This document shows positions 43,235-51,871 of a DNA stretch of 64,000 nucleotides, piece after piece. The notes beneath the pieces were generated by a model. That model made no database searches, was not told the DNA's origin, and worked only from the letters and a program-made list of their open reading frames with translations. This DNA is from Streptomyces sp. NBC_00358. GTDB taxonomy: Bacteria > Actinomycetota > Actinomycetes > Streptomycetales > Streptomycetaceae. The translations under genes and the position numbers were made by a program. The stretch covers positions 4,092,001 to 4,156,000 of the forward strand of contig NZ_CP107976.1 in assembly GCF_036099295.1 (NCBI RefSeq), in the 5' to 3' direction. Numbering within the stretch: position 1 is the stretch's first letter; each line of letters starts with the position of its first letter.

Positions 43235-43996
43235 ATGCCCGTTGAGCCGATCGAGTCCGCCGGGCCCGCTGAGTCCCTCGGGTCCGCCGGGTCTGCCGAG
43301 TCCGCCGTCTCGGCCTGGTCCGCTGTTCAGCCTCCTGGACCGTCCCACCCGGTGACCCCGTTCCGCCAACACCTGCGCACCGCAGGCGAAGCCGTGATCC
43401 GGCGCTTCCCGGACTCCCTGCGGTCCGAGATCTACGCCCTCTCCTTCCGCATCTGGCGGATCGACGGCGACGAGCGCCATCCGTATGTGGCCATCGGCTA
43501 CAACACCGAGACCCAGTACGGCCGGGAGACCTACCCGGAGGACCCGGGCGAGGCTCGCTGGAACTACGCCCTGTGGCTGCTGGACGGTTTCGAGATGCTG
43601 GGCAACGTCCCCGAGGACCCGGCCGGCAGCCCGCTGTACGTCGACGAGGTCAAGGAGTTGGGGATCTGGTTCGACGGTGACTACGACTTCTACGCGATGG
43701 ATCTGCCGGAGGAAGCCGAAGCCGAACTGGACGCCAAGTCCGACCTTCTCCAACTGCACTTCCACGACTGCGTCATCGACCTCACCCGGCACCTCCACAC
43801 CGACGGCATCCTCACGGAGATCTTCGGCCGCGATCTCCCCGTCGTGGTCTTCGACATGGACTTCCCCGGGTGGGAGATCGAGGCCACGGAGGCCGCCAAC
43901 CCACCCGCTTCGATCGTGGACTTCATGGCCTGGCAGCGGGAAGCAGCCGACGAAGGCGCGACGAGGACCGAGGAGTTCCTCGCCGAAGAACTCTGA
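43235..43996 (+). CDS. Conserved hypothetical cytosolic protein
   Basis: This 253-aa soluble acidic protein is without a family I can name with certainty. After a ~45-residue Ser/Ala/Gly-rich N-terminus with repeated GSAGSAES units comes a compact domain: RSEIYALSFRIWRIDGDERHPYVAIGYNTET, EARWNYALWLLDGFE, FHDCVIDLTRHLHTDGILTEIFGRDLPVVVFDMDF. ATG 43235 is set by AGAGGAG ending four bases before it. Genes on both sides have other functions, so context gives no clue. Confidence 0.8.
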   Translation: MPVEPIESAGPAESLGSAGSAESAVSAWSAVQPPGPSHPVTPFRQHLRTAGEAVIRRFPDSLRSEIYALSFRIWRIDGDERHPYVAIGYNTETQYGRETYPEDPGEARWNYALWLLDGFEMLGNVPEDPAGSPLYVDEVKELGIWFDGDYDFYAMDLPEEAEAELDAKSDLLQLHFHDCVIDLTRHLHTDGILTEIFGRDLPVVVFDMDFPGWEIEATEAANPPASIVDFMAWQREAADEGATRTEEFLAEEL

Positions 43997-44493
43997 CTAC
44001 CGAGGCGACCCCCGCGGCTGCGGCTGCGGCTGCGGCTGCGGCTGCGGCTGCGGCTGCGGCTGCGGCAACCGTGGCGACCGGCCAGACAGCCGGCCAGACA
44101 GCGAGCCAGCCGGCTGGCATGCCACGTCATGCCACGCTGCTCCCCGAACCTGCCCAGACAGCCGGGTGCGCCACCGAGAGGCAGGGAGGGGAGCGGACTC
44201 AAGCCCAGCCATCCCCTCCCCCCGGTCTCAGCCCGAACCCCCGAACCCGGACGCCCAGTCCCCTCGGAAGGCAGGCCGGAGCCGCCCACCGGGCGAGGCA
44301 CCACGCCCCCGAGGCAGGACCGAACCGACCTACCTCCGAGACGCCGGCTTCCGAAGGACCGATGGCCGGAGAGCCAGGGCCGGAGACCCGAGGGCGCGGC
44401 CGAGAGGTCGGCGTCGGAGGGCCGGGACCGGGGCCGTAGCCCCGGGTCGGACGCCTGGGCGGCCACGCCCTGTCGGCCCGGCCCTGCCACGGC
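43997..44493. other. Non-coding spacer with (GGCTGC)n microsatellite
   Basis: About 500 bp without a supported gene. It begins with nearly nine GGCTGC hexamers (44014-44066), then AGCCAGCCGG/CAGACAGCCGG short repeats to about 44115. The rest is Pro/Arg-coding-looking GC-rich sequence in all frames, with no ribosome-binding site. Confidence 0.6.
44014..44066. repeat. (GGCTGC)n hexanucleotide microsatellite
   Basis: Nearly nine uninterrupted copies of GGCTGC follow shortly after the stop of the 253-aa orphan gene. Confidence 0.95.
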
Positions 44494-45717
44494 TCACCCG
44501 TGCGCGGCCACCAGGTGCCCGGCCAGCCGTGGCGAGGCGAACTCGGTCCCGCACACGAACCGCATCACCGGCCCGTACGAAGCGGCCGCCGGCAGACCCG
44601 TGAAGTACAGCCCGGGAACCGAGGACCGGTACCCCGCGCCCAGCTTCGGTGTACCGCGGCTCACCGCCAGCTCCGCGCGGAGCTCGTGCCCGAGGAAGTC
44701 CATCGCGGCGATGTCGACGCGATAGCCCGTCGCGGCGATCACATGATCGGCGGAGAGCTCGTCCACCCGCCCGCCATGGGTCTGCACCGTGAGAACGGGG
44801 CTCCCCTCGGGGGCCGCGGCGCCGACGATCCACTGGACCTCGCGGACCGTGACCTTTCCCTCGAAACGGTCCCGGAGCCACCAGGCACCGAGCGGACCGA
44901 GCACCCGTCGGACCAGGTAGTGCCGGGCCTGGGCGGGCAGATAGCGGTAGGGCTGCGGGTAGTAGCTCAGGGCCCACAGGGACCAGGCACGCCCGAACGG
45001 CGACTCGGGGCGCAGCGCGGGCTGCTTCCACGGCGGCGCGCCGAAATCGACGGCACCCTTGCCCCGGGACACCACCAGCACCTGCGCGCCGACCTCGGCC
45101 GCGAGCGCCGCCGTCTCCAGAGCGGACTGGCCCGCGCCGACGACTATCAGTTCCTTGCCGGAGAAGCGGCTCAGGTCGTGCTGCTGCGAGCTGTGCGAGA
45201 GCGGGCCGGTCGGTGCGGGACCGTCGGGCGCCGCACCCGCGAGCTCGGGAGGCAGATGGGCCAGACCGGACAGGCCGGTGGCCACCACGACCGCCCGCGC
45301 CGTGAACGACTCCCCCGAGTCCAGCTTGAGTTCGAACCCGTCGGACGGGCCCGCCCCCTCCCGGCCGCCCTTGCGGTCGATCGACACGACCCGCACCCGC
45401 TCCAGGTCGGGCAGCAGCTTCTGCTGGAACCACTCCCCGTACGCGATGAACGTATCGACCGGGATGATGTCCTCGTCCGTGACCAGGCGCGGTATCCCCG
45501 CCGCGCCGCAGTAGTCGGCGAGCGTGTGTCCGGGCTGCGGGGCGTCGATGCTGGAGGCCGCCGGCGTCGACTTGAGGAGCATTCCCTCGGGCATGTGGTC
45601 GCGCCAGCTGACCATGGGCTCGCCGAAGACACGTACGGGCACACCACGCGCCCGCAGATGGGCTGCGGTGGACAGGCCGAACGGGCCCGCACCGATGACT
45701 GCTACCGGATGAATCAC
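44494..45717 (-). CDS. FAD-dependent NAD(P)-binding oxidoreductase/monooxygenase-like protein
   Basis: This 407-aa two-dinucleotide-fold flavoprotein has an FAD motif VAVIGAGPFGLSTAAHLRARG at the N-terminus, an NAD(P) motif LIVVGAGQSALETAALAAE (about 190-208), and the ATGYRVD segment linking the folds. FGEPMVSWRDHMPEGMLLKS resembles the entry region of flavin N- and Baeyer-Villiger monooxygenases. It follows the ATP-grasp gene after 27 bp in the same direction, so the two are probably one operon. The substrate is unknown; an oxidation that supports or modifies the ATP-grasp product is an attractive inference. Confidence 0.86.
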   Translation of the reverse strand: MIHPVAVIGAGPFGLSTAAHLRARGVPVRVFGEPMVSWRDHMPEGMLLKSTPAASSIDAPQPGHTLADYCGAAGIPRLVTDEDIIPVDTFIAYGEWFQQKLLPDLERVRVVSIDRKGGREGAGPSDGFELKLDSGESFTARAVVVATGLSGLAHLPPELAGAAPDGPAPTGPLSHSSQQHDLSRFSGKELIVVGAGQSALETAALAAEVGAQVLVVSRGKGAVDFGAPPWKQPALRPESPFGRAWSLWALSYYPQPYRYLPAQARHYLVRRVLGPLGAWWLRDRFEGKVTVREVQWIVGAAAPEGSPVLTVQTHGGRVDELSADHVIAATGYRVDIAAMDFLGHELRAELAVSRGTPKLGAGYRSSVPGLYFTGLPAAASYGPVMRFVCGTEFASPRLAGHLVAAHG

Positions 45718-45744
45718 GAAGTCCCTCCCCAGGACGTATGACGC

Positions 45745-47016
45745 CTACTTCGCGGTGGAACTGCTGTTACTGCCACGGCGGTTGGTCCGCCACAGCTGAT
45801 AGAGATGCTTCGCGCCCGGCCGCACGAAGCGTGCCAGCATCGTGAAGAACGGCCGCAGGTCGTCACCCGCGAGCCACGCCAGTTCCGTACCGCTCGCGCG
45901 GGTCGGCGCGTGCGGGGTCGTATAGCCGCTGCGCCGGTACGCGAGCAGAGCCGGCAGGTCGATGTTCTCCACGATGTACCGGTGACCGGCCCGCTGTTCC
46001 CCTTCGGGAACGGCACGCCCGGTCAGGTCCAAGTGCATGGCACGGACGACGTCCACCCCCGACTCGCTCTCGAAGAGCCGGAATTGCGCGCCCATGCGCG
46101 GGTTGAAATCGAGAAGCTTGTACTGACCGTCGCGACGGTCGAATCGCAGGTCGAGGTCGATGATTCCGCTGAAGCCGATCTGTTTTATGAAACGCGCGGC
46201 GAGGTCCGCGAGTTCCGGATTGTCGACGACGTACGCGTTCGCCGTCATGCCCGCGTGCGGCGGCCAGGAGCGGACCTTCACACCCGTGAACATCGCGAGC
46301 GGCGCGGAGTCCGCGTCGAAGTACGCGTGCACGATCCAGTCCTCCGCCTCCTCCCTCGGCAGGTACTCCTGGAGGATCACTCCGGGCCTCGGACCCCAGT
46401 CCCGGGCGAGGGCGAGCAGCCCGTCACGGGTGGCGATCCTCGTCGTGCCGTTCACCGCGGGACGGCTTCGGCGCACGAACGCCTCGCGGTTCTTGGCGAC
46501 GACGGGGAAGCGGGCCTTCTCGGCGAACTCCTCGATCTCGTCGTACGACTGCGGAAAGGCGGCCTCCGGGCTGGGGATGCCGTGCTCCACGCACAGTTCG
46601 TGGAGCCCCTGCTTGCTGGCCAGCCGACGTGGCAGTTCGGCGTCCACACGCGGGAAGAGAAAGCGGTCGGCCAGTTCATCCTGGTTCTCGGCGATCAGCA
46701 CGGCGGCCTCCTCGTCCGTCGGGACGAGGACCGTGGGACGGCCGATCCGCCGGCCGATCCGCAGCAACCCCTCGACAAGCCGCCCGGGTTCCTCCGTCCC
46801 CGTGGTCGGCCAGACGAAGGCGCGTCGCAGATAGCGTGAGCTCGCCGCCGGTGTGTAACGGTCCTCTGTGATCGCGTACATCGGAATGCCGAGTCGGCCC
46901 AGACTCCGTATGGCGCCCACACCGCCGTGATGCAGCGGGTAGTCGCCGAACTTCACGATGAGGCCCGGCACTTCCCGGTCGGCGTCGACAGGCACACCCC
47001 TGGAACTCCTGGCCAT
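45745..47016 (-). CDS. ATP-grasp carboxylate-amine ligase-like protein
   Basis: This 423-aa protein has an ATP-grasp fold. A preATP-grasp domain (LIVKFGDYPLHHGGVGAIRSLGRLGIPMYAITED) is followed by the ATP-binding lobes: RFPVVAKNREAFVRRS, VILQEYLPREEAEDWIVHAYFD and YKLLDFNPRMGAQFRLFESESGVDVVRAMHLDLTG, which holds the metal-binding Asp/Asn. Such enzymes form acyl-phosphate intermediates to join a carboxylate to an amine. ATG 47016 and in-frame GTG 47028 each have a G-rich site at similar spacing, so the start is uncertain by four residues. The partner flavoenzyme follows. The acceptor substrates are unknown. Confidence 0.88.
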   Translation of the reverse strand: MARSSRGVPVDADREVPGLIVKFGDYPLHHGGVGAIRSLGRLGIPMYAITEDRYTPAASSRYLRRAFVWPTTGTEEPGRLVEGLLRIGRRIGRPTVLVPTDEEAAVLIAENQDELADRFLFPRVDAELPRRLASKQGLHELCVEHGIPSPEAAFPQSYDEIEEFAEKARFPVVAKNREAFVRRSRPAVNGTTRIATRDGLLALARDWGPRPGVILQEYLPREEAEDWIVHAYFDADSAPLAMFTGVKVRSWPPHAGMTANAYVVDNPELADLAARFIKQIGFSGIIDLDLRFDRRDGQYKLLDFNPRMGAQFRLFESESGVDVVRAMHLDLTGRAVPEGEQRAGHRYIVENIDLPALLAYRRSGYTTPHAPTRASGTELAWLAGDDLRPFFTMLARFVRPGAKHLYQLWRTNRRGSNSSSTAK

Positions 47017-47244
47017 GGGTCCCCCCACATGTCCCCCCTACGGACCGGACCCACCCCGTCCGTGTCCCCCAAAGGACGCTAAGCCGGAATTACCGCGTCC
47101 GACAAGGCTAATTCGGACATTGCAAACTCTTTAGGCCCTGCCACAGCATGGTCACTCCCCCGTAACGTGTGCCCCGACCACATGAAACGCGTGGATCGCA
47201 TGGATCACATGGCGAGTACGAATCCGAAAGCGAGGCACCCACCG

Positions 47245-48474
47245 ATGCCCCCCTTCGATGTCCCCGAGGGCGATCCCTTCGGCCCGCACAACCTGCCGTA
47301 CGGCGTGTTCTCCCCGACCGACCCGGCCGGCGCCCCCGAACGACGTGTCGGCGTAAGGCTGGGCGACCACGTCCTCGACGCGGGCGCCGCAGCCCGAGCG
47401 CTCGGCTCCCCGTACGCCGGGCTGCTCGCGCAGCCGACCCTCGACCCGCTGCTCGCCGCGGGCCGCACCGCCTGGTCGGACGTCCGGCGTGCGCTCACGG
47501 CCTGGGTGACCGTCCCGGCCCACCGGGAGACCCTCGCCCCCCATCTCCATCCGCTCTCCGACGTGACGCTGCACCTCCCGTTCACCGTCGCGGACTACGT
47601 GGACTTCTACGCCTCCGAGAACCACGCCCGGAACGTCGGCCAGATCTTCCGCCCCGACGCCGAGGACTCCCTCACGCCCAACTGGAAGCATCTGCCGATC
47701 GGCTATCACGGCCGCGCCGGCACGGTCGTCGTCTCCGGCACGGATGTCGTACGCCCGTCGGGCCAGCGCAAGGCCCCGGCGGACGCCGCCCCGGTCTTCG
47801 GCCCCTCGGTCCGCCTGGACATCGAGGCGGAGGTCGGCTTCGTGGTCGGCACCCCCTCGGAGCAGGGCCGGCCCGTGCGGCTGAGCGACTACCGCGATCA
47901 CGTCTTCGGCGTCTGCCTCCTCAACGACTGGTCGGCACGCGACATCCAGGCCTGGGAGTACGTCCCCCTCGGCCCCTTCCTCGGCAAGTCGTTCGCCACG
48001 TCCGTGTCGGCGTGGATCACCCCGCTCGACGCCCTCGACGAGGCCCGCGTCGTGTCTCCCGCCCGCACGCACCCCCTCCTCCCCTACCTCGACGACGCCA
48101 CCGAGGACCCGGGCGGCTACGACCTCCGGATCTCCGTCGCCATCAACGGTCATGTCGTCTCCGAACCACCCTTCTCGACCATGTACTGGACGGCCGCCCA
48201 GCAGCTCGCCCACATGACGGTCAACGGCGCTTCCCTGCGCACCGGCGACCTGTACGGATCCGGCACCGTCAGCGGTCCCTCCGAGGGCGAGCGCGGCTCC
48301 CTGCTCGAACTCACCTGGAACGGGCGCGACGCCCTCGAACTCCCCGACGGCAAGCGCACGTTCCTGGAGGACGGTGACGAGGTCACCCTGACGGCCTGGG
48401 CCCCCGGGCCGAGCGGGACCCGGGTGGGCCTCGGCGAGGTCCGGGGCCGCATCACGCAGGCCGTCCCTCAGTAG
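47245..48474 (+). CDS. fahA: Fumarylacetoacetase
   Basis: This 409-aa enzyme catalyses the last step of tyrosine catabolism, splitting fumarylacetoacetate to fumarate and acetoacetate. An N-terminal SH3-like domain (MPPFDVPEGDPFGPHNLPYGVF) precedes the catalytic domain. Residues of the active site are seen in DYVDFYASENHARNVG (metal Asp and catalytic His), PNWKHLPIGYHGRAGTVVVSG, LDIEAEVGFVVG (metal Glu) and FGVCLLNDWSARDIQAWEYVPLGPFLGKSF (metal Asp and Lys). GSGTVSGP and GSLLELTWNG near the end complete the family. ATG 47245 gives the standard N-terminus; further in-frame ATGs at 47209, 47194 and 47182 are less likely. Confidence 0.94.
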   Translation: MPPFDVPEGDPFGPHNLPYGVFSPTDPAGAPERRVGVRLGDHVLDAGAAARALGSPYAGLLAQPTLDPLLAAGRTAWSDVRRALTAWVTVPAHRETLAPHLHPLSDVTLHLPFTVADYVDFYASENHARNVGQIFRPDAEDSLTPNWKHLPIGYHGRAGTVVVSGTDVVRPSGQRKAPADAAPVFGPSVRLDIEAEVGFVVGTPSEQGRPVRLSDYRDHVFGVCLLNDWSARDIQAWEYVPLGPFLGKSFATSVSAWITPLDALDEARVVSPARTHPLLPYLDDATEDPGGYDLRISVAINGHVVSEPPFSTMYWTAAQQLAHMTVNGASLRTGDLYGSGTVSGPSEGERGSLLELTWNGRDALELPDGKRTFLEDGDEVTLTAWAPGPSGTRVGLGEVRGRITQAVPQ

Positions 48475-48839
48475 GAGTCCCACGACGGGGACGAGGTCCG
48501 TGTCACGGTGGCCAGGATCCTGGCCACCGTGCCCGCGCCGAAGCAGCCGCGAACACCCACGGGGACCGGCCGCCCTGCACTCTCCCCCGAACCACTGGGC
48601 CGCCCGCCGTCCCACGCCACACGGACGAGGGCACCCGGACGAGGGCACCCGGTTCACTGCCCGGTACCGCTCGGCCGCCCGGTGTCCCCTCCTCCGCGCC
48701 GATGGGCCGCCGATGGGCAGATGGGCCGCCCTCTCCGCCACCCGGTACGGACGGGCCGCCCGCTTCCCGTCCGGTACCGATCGGCCGCCCTCAACCGTCC
48801 GGCCCCCGCCGTCCGGTACGACCCGACCGTTCGGTGCCG
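48475..48839. repeat. Spacer with CGGTAC/GGCCGCC repeats
   Basis: This 365-bp gap lies between fumarylacetoacetase and the convergent RecQ gene. From about 48660 to 48830 imperfect units built around CCGGTACGGACGGGCCGCCC, CCGGTACCGATCGGCCGCCC and CCGGTACCGCTCGGCCGCCC recur, and GACGAGGGCACCCG occurs twice at about 48626-48650. GTGGCCAGGATCCTGGCCAC at about 48508-48527 is a perfect palindrome and may act as terminator or site. No gene. Confidence 0.65.
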
Positions 48840-50849
48840 CTACATCCAGTCCTCGGGCTCCGGCTCCTGGTCCAGCTCGGGCCAGTCCGGGTCCGGGCCC
48901 TGATCGGCCGCCGGAGCCGACGCGGCCGCGGGTCCGCCGTCGGCCGGCGGTGCCGCGGGCGTGCCGCCGCCCAGCGAGGCGAGCACCGCGACGACGCCCT
49001 CCCCGTAGGTCGCCAGCTTCTTCTCGCCCACCCCGCTGATGCCGCCCAGGTCCTTCACCGAGGTGGGCCACACCGTGGCGATCTCCCGCAGCGTGGCGTC
49101 GTGGAAGATGACGTACGCCGGGACGCCCTGCTCACGCGCCTGCTCGCCACGCCAGGAACGCAGCGCCTCGAACGCGGGGACGAGCTCGGCGGGCAGCTCG
49201 GCCGCGGCCGCCTTGGCCTTGCGCTCACCCCTGGGAGCCGACGACCGGGAAGCGGCCGGCTTCGGCGCCTCCTTGCGCAGCGGCACATCGCGCTCGCGCC
49301 GCAGCACGGTCCCGCTGCCCTCGGTCAACGCCAGCGTGCCGTACTCGCCCTCGACCGCGATCAGCCCCTGGGCCAGCAACTGCCGTACGACACCACGCCA
49401 TTCGGACTCCGCCAGCTCCTCGCCGATCCCGAACACGGAAAGCTGGTCGTGGTCGAACTGGATGACCTTGGCGGTCTTCCGGCCCAGCAGGATGTCGACG
49501 ATCTGCCCCGCGCCGAACTTCTGCCCCCGCTCACGCTGCAGGCGCACCACCGTGGACAGCAGCTTCTGCGCCGCGACCGTGCCGTCCCAGGTCTCCGGGG
49601 GCGTCAGGCAGGTGTCGCAGTTGCCGCAGGCCGGGGTGTTCGGGTCCTGGCCGAAGTAGGCGAGGAGCTGGGAGCGCCGGCACTGGGCCGTCTCGCACAG
49701 GGCGAGCATCGAGTCCAGATGGGCGGCGGCCCGGCGTCTGAACGCCTCGTCGCCCTCCGAGCCCTGGATCATCTTGCGCTGCTGGACCACGTCCTGAAGG
49801 CCGTACGCCATCCACGCCGTGGACGGGAGTCCGTCACGGCCTGCGCGGCCCGTCTCCTGGTAGTAGCCCTCGACCGACTTCGGCAGGTCGAGGTGGGCGA
49901 CGAACCGGACGTCCGGCTTGTCGATACCCATGCCGAAGGCGATCGTGGCGACCACGACCAGGCCCTCCTCCCGCAGGAAGCGGGACTGGTGCGCCGCACG
50001 CGTGCCCGAGTCCAGACCCGCGTGGTACGGCACCGCCTCGATGCCGTTGCGGGAGAGGAACTCGGCCGTCTTGTCCACCGAGTTGCGCGAGAGGCAGTAC
50101 ACGATCCCCGCGTCGCCCGCGTGCTCCTCGCGCAGGAAGGACAGCAACTGCTTCTTCGGGTCGGCCTTGGGAACGATCCGGTACTGGATGTTGGGCCGGT
50201 CGAAGCTCGCCTCGAAGTGGCGGGCCGTGGGCATGCCCAGACGCTGGGTGATCTCCTTGTGCGTCGCGCGCGTGGCCGTGGCCGTCAGCGCGATGCGCGG
50301 GACGTCCGGCCAGCGCTCACCGAGCAGCGAGAGCGCCAGATAGTCGGGACGGAAGTCATGGCCCCACTGGGCCACACAGTGCGCCTCGTCGATCGCGAAG
50401 ACGGAGATCTTCGCGCGGGAGAGCAGGTCCAGCGTGTTGTCCAGACGCAGCCGCTCCGGTGCCAGATAGAGCAGGTCGAGTTCCCCGGCCAGGAACTCCG
50501 CCTCGACCACGCGCCGCTCGTCGAAGTCCTGCGTGGAGTTCATGAACCCGGCGCGCACGCCCAGCGCACGCAGCGCGTCCACCTGGTCCTGCATGAGCGC
50601 GATGAGCGGCGAGACCACAATGCCCGTACCCGGTCTGACCAGGGACGGAATCTGGTAGCAGAGAGACTTTCCGCCACCGGTCGGCATCAGGACGACGGCG
50701 TCTCCGCCCGCCACCACATGCTCGATGATCGCTTCCTGTTCGCCGCGGAAGGCGTCGTACCCGAAGACCCGGTGGAGAGCGGCCAGTGCCTCGCTCCCGC
50801 CCAGCGTCTCCGTCGCGTCCGCTTCGGTCATCACACCCGTCCCGCCCAT
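48840..50849 (-). CDS. recQ: ATP-dependent DNA helicase RecQ
   Basis: This ~669-aa 3'-5' superfamily 2 helicase serves recombination and repair. The motif 0 region FGYDAFRGEQEAII, Walker A VVLMPTGGGKSLCYQ (Lys61), DEAH box FAIDEAHCVAQWGHDFRPDY, TATAT motif, and motif VI YYQETGRAGRDGLPS are all present. The RQC zinc knuckle uses Cys residues in CETAQCRRSQLLAYFG...CGNCDTC. A C-terminal HRDC domain follows (AFEALRSWRGEQAREQGVPAYVIFHDATLREIA), then a Pro/Ala/Glu tail. ATG 50849 follows GGGGGACAGAACG; ATG 50831 is an alternative start. Confidence 0.95.
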   Translation of the reverse strand: MGGTGVMTEADATETLGGSEALAALHRVFGYDAFRGEQEAIIEHVVAGGDAVVLMPTGGGKSLCYQIPSLVRPGTGIVVSPLIALMQDQVDALRALGVRAGFMNSTQDFDERRVVEAEFLAGELDLLYLAPERLRLDNTLDLLSRAKISVFAIDEAHCVAQWGHDFRPDYLALSLLGERWPDVPRIALTATATRATHKEITQRLGMPTARHFEASFDRPNIQYRIVPKADPKKQLLSFLREEHAGDAGIVYCLSRNSVDKTAEFLSRNGIEAVPYHAGLDSGTRAAHQSRFLREEGLVVVATIAFGMGIDKPDVRFVAHLDLPKSVEGYYQETGRAGRDGLPSTAWMAYGLQDVVQQRKMIQGSEGDEAFRRRAAAHLDSMLALCETAQCRRSQLLAYFGQDPNTPACGNCDTCLTPPETWDGTVAAQKLLSTVVRLQRERGQKFGAGQIVDILLGRKTAKVIQFDHDQLSVFGIGEELAESEWRGVVRQLLAQGLIAVEGEYGTLALTEGSGTVLRRERDVPLRKEAPKPAASRSSAPRGERKAKAAAAELPAELVPAFEALRSWRGEQAREQGVPAYVIFHDATLREIATVWPTSVKDLGGISGVGEKKLATYGEGVVAVLASLGGGTPAAPPADGGPAAASAPAADQGPDPDWPELDQEPEPEDWM

Positions 50850-51140
50850 CGTTCTGTCCCCCGTACGTCGCGCCTCGACCACTGCGTCCCACGATAGGGG
50901 TCCGCACCGACAGTCCGAGAGTTGTCCACAGGCTGCGGGGGACCGGCTTCCCTACGCACCGGCGCCCGGCCCGGCTCACTCCCCTGCGCGGCGCGCCCCA
51001 CCCGTGTTCAACCCGTTGGCCCCGCTTGCATGGCGGGGCTCCGTGGCCGAGGCCCATGCTGCTCGGGCGGGAGGAGGGGGCCCGCCACCCACGGACCCAT
51101 GTCGTCCGTACGCCTCTCTCGCGTCTCTAGGAGCCCTCGC

Positions 51141-51803
51141 ATGTCCCAGCGTCCCCTCAGGACCGTCATCACCCTCGTGACAGCCGCCGCCGCGTCGCTC
51201 GCCCTGTCCGCCGTCCCCGCCCCGGCCGCGGACGGCCCGGCCGACTCGAAGACCGTCCGGGACCTGACCACGGCGTACCTGGCCAGCGTCAAGTACCTCG
51301 ACGAGAAGGTCGCCCTCGCCGACGGATACGTCCCCCATCAGTGCTCCTCGGATCCCGCGGGGCACGGCAGCATGGGCTACCACTACTTCAACGAGTCCCG
51401 CTACGGCTCGCTCGACCCGGCCAAGCCCTCGGCCCTCCTCTTCGAGGACGGCAAGGACGGGAAGCGCAAGCTGGCCGGGGTGGAGTGGATCGTGCTGGAC
51501 TCGGACCAGAACATGAAGACCACGAAGGACCGGCCCTCCATGTTCGGCGGCCATAAGTTCGACGGTCCGATGCCGGGCCACTACCCCGGCATGCCGATCC
51601 ACTACGACCTGCACGTCTGGCTCTGGAAGCACAACCCCAGCGGGCTGTTCAACCGGTGGAACCCCCGGGTGAAGTGCCCGGCCGCCCCGACCCACCCCGG
51701 CTCGACCGCCCCGACCCACCCGGGCTCGACCAGCGCCGCTCACTCCGGCTCGACCGGTACAACCCACTCCGGTTCGTCGGGCACGGTCCGTCCCACCCAC
51801 TGA
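51141..51803 (+). CDS. Secreted protein of unknown function with C-terminal Thr/His/Ser repeats
   Basis: This 220-aa protein has a Sec signal peptide (about 1-29, ending AVPAPAADG) and a ~150-residue extracellular domain: LASVKYLDEKVALADGYVPHQC, GSMGYHYFNESRYGSLDPAKPSALLFED, GVEWIVLD, and MPGHYPGMPIHYDLHVWLWKHNPSGLFNRWNPRVKCP. Two Cys probably pair. The last ~40 residues are 8-residue repeats of the HPGST/HSGST type. ATG 51141 is set by AGGAG. The His-rich core hints at metal binding, but no enzyme family is recognised. It is convergent with the complex I operon. Confidence 0.82.
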   Translation: MSQRPLRTVITLVTAAAASLALSAVPAPAADGPADSKTVRDLTTAYLASVKYLDEKVALADGYVPHQCSSDPAGHGSMGYHYFNESRYGSLDPAKPSALLFEDGKDGKRKLAGVEWIVLDSDQNMKTTKDRPSMFGGHKFDGPMPGHYPGMPIHYDLHVWLWKHNPSGLFNRWNPRVKCPAAPTHPGSTAPTHPGSTSAAHSGSTGTTHSGSSGTVRPTH

Positions 51804-51806
51804 GAA

Positions 51807-51849
51807 CGGCTCGGGCCCCGCTCCCGTGAAGGGAGCGGGGCCCGAGCCG
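51807..51849. terminator. 19-bp perfect hairpin between secreted protein and nuoN
   Basis: The 19-nt arms 51807-51825 and 51831-51849 are perfectly complementary (CGGCTCGGGCCCCGCTCCC and its reverse complement) with the loop GTGAA. It lies between convergent genes and is likely to end both the secreted-protein and the nuo transcripts. Confidence 0.88.
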
Positions 51850-51871
51850 CGCAAGGGCCGGCGAGGCCCGC

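Noticed and set aside
44129..44725. Plus-strand frame opposite the flavin oxidoreductase 3' end
   Set aside because: Arg/Pro-rich with no ribosome-binding site; it begins in microsatellite-flanking spacer and crosses the real minus-strand gene.
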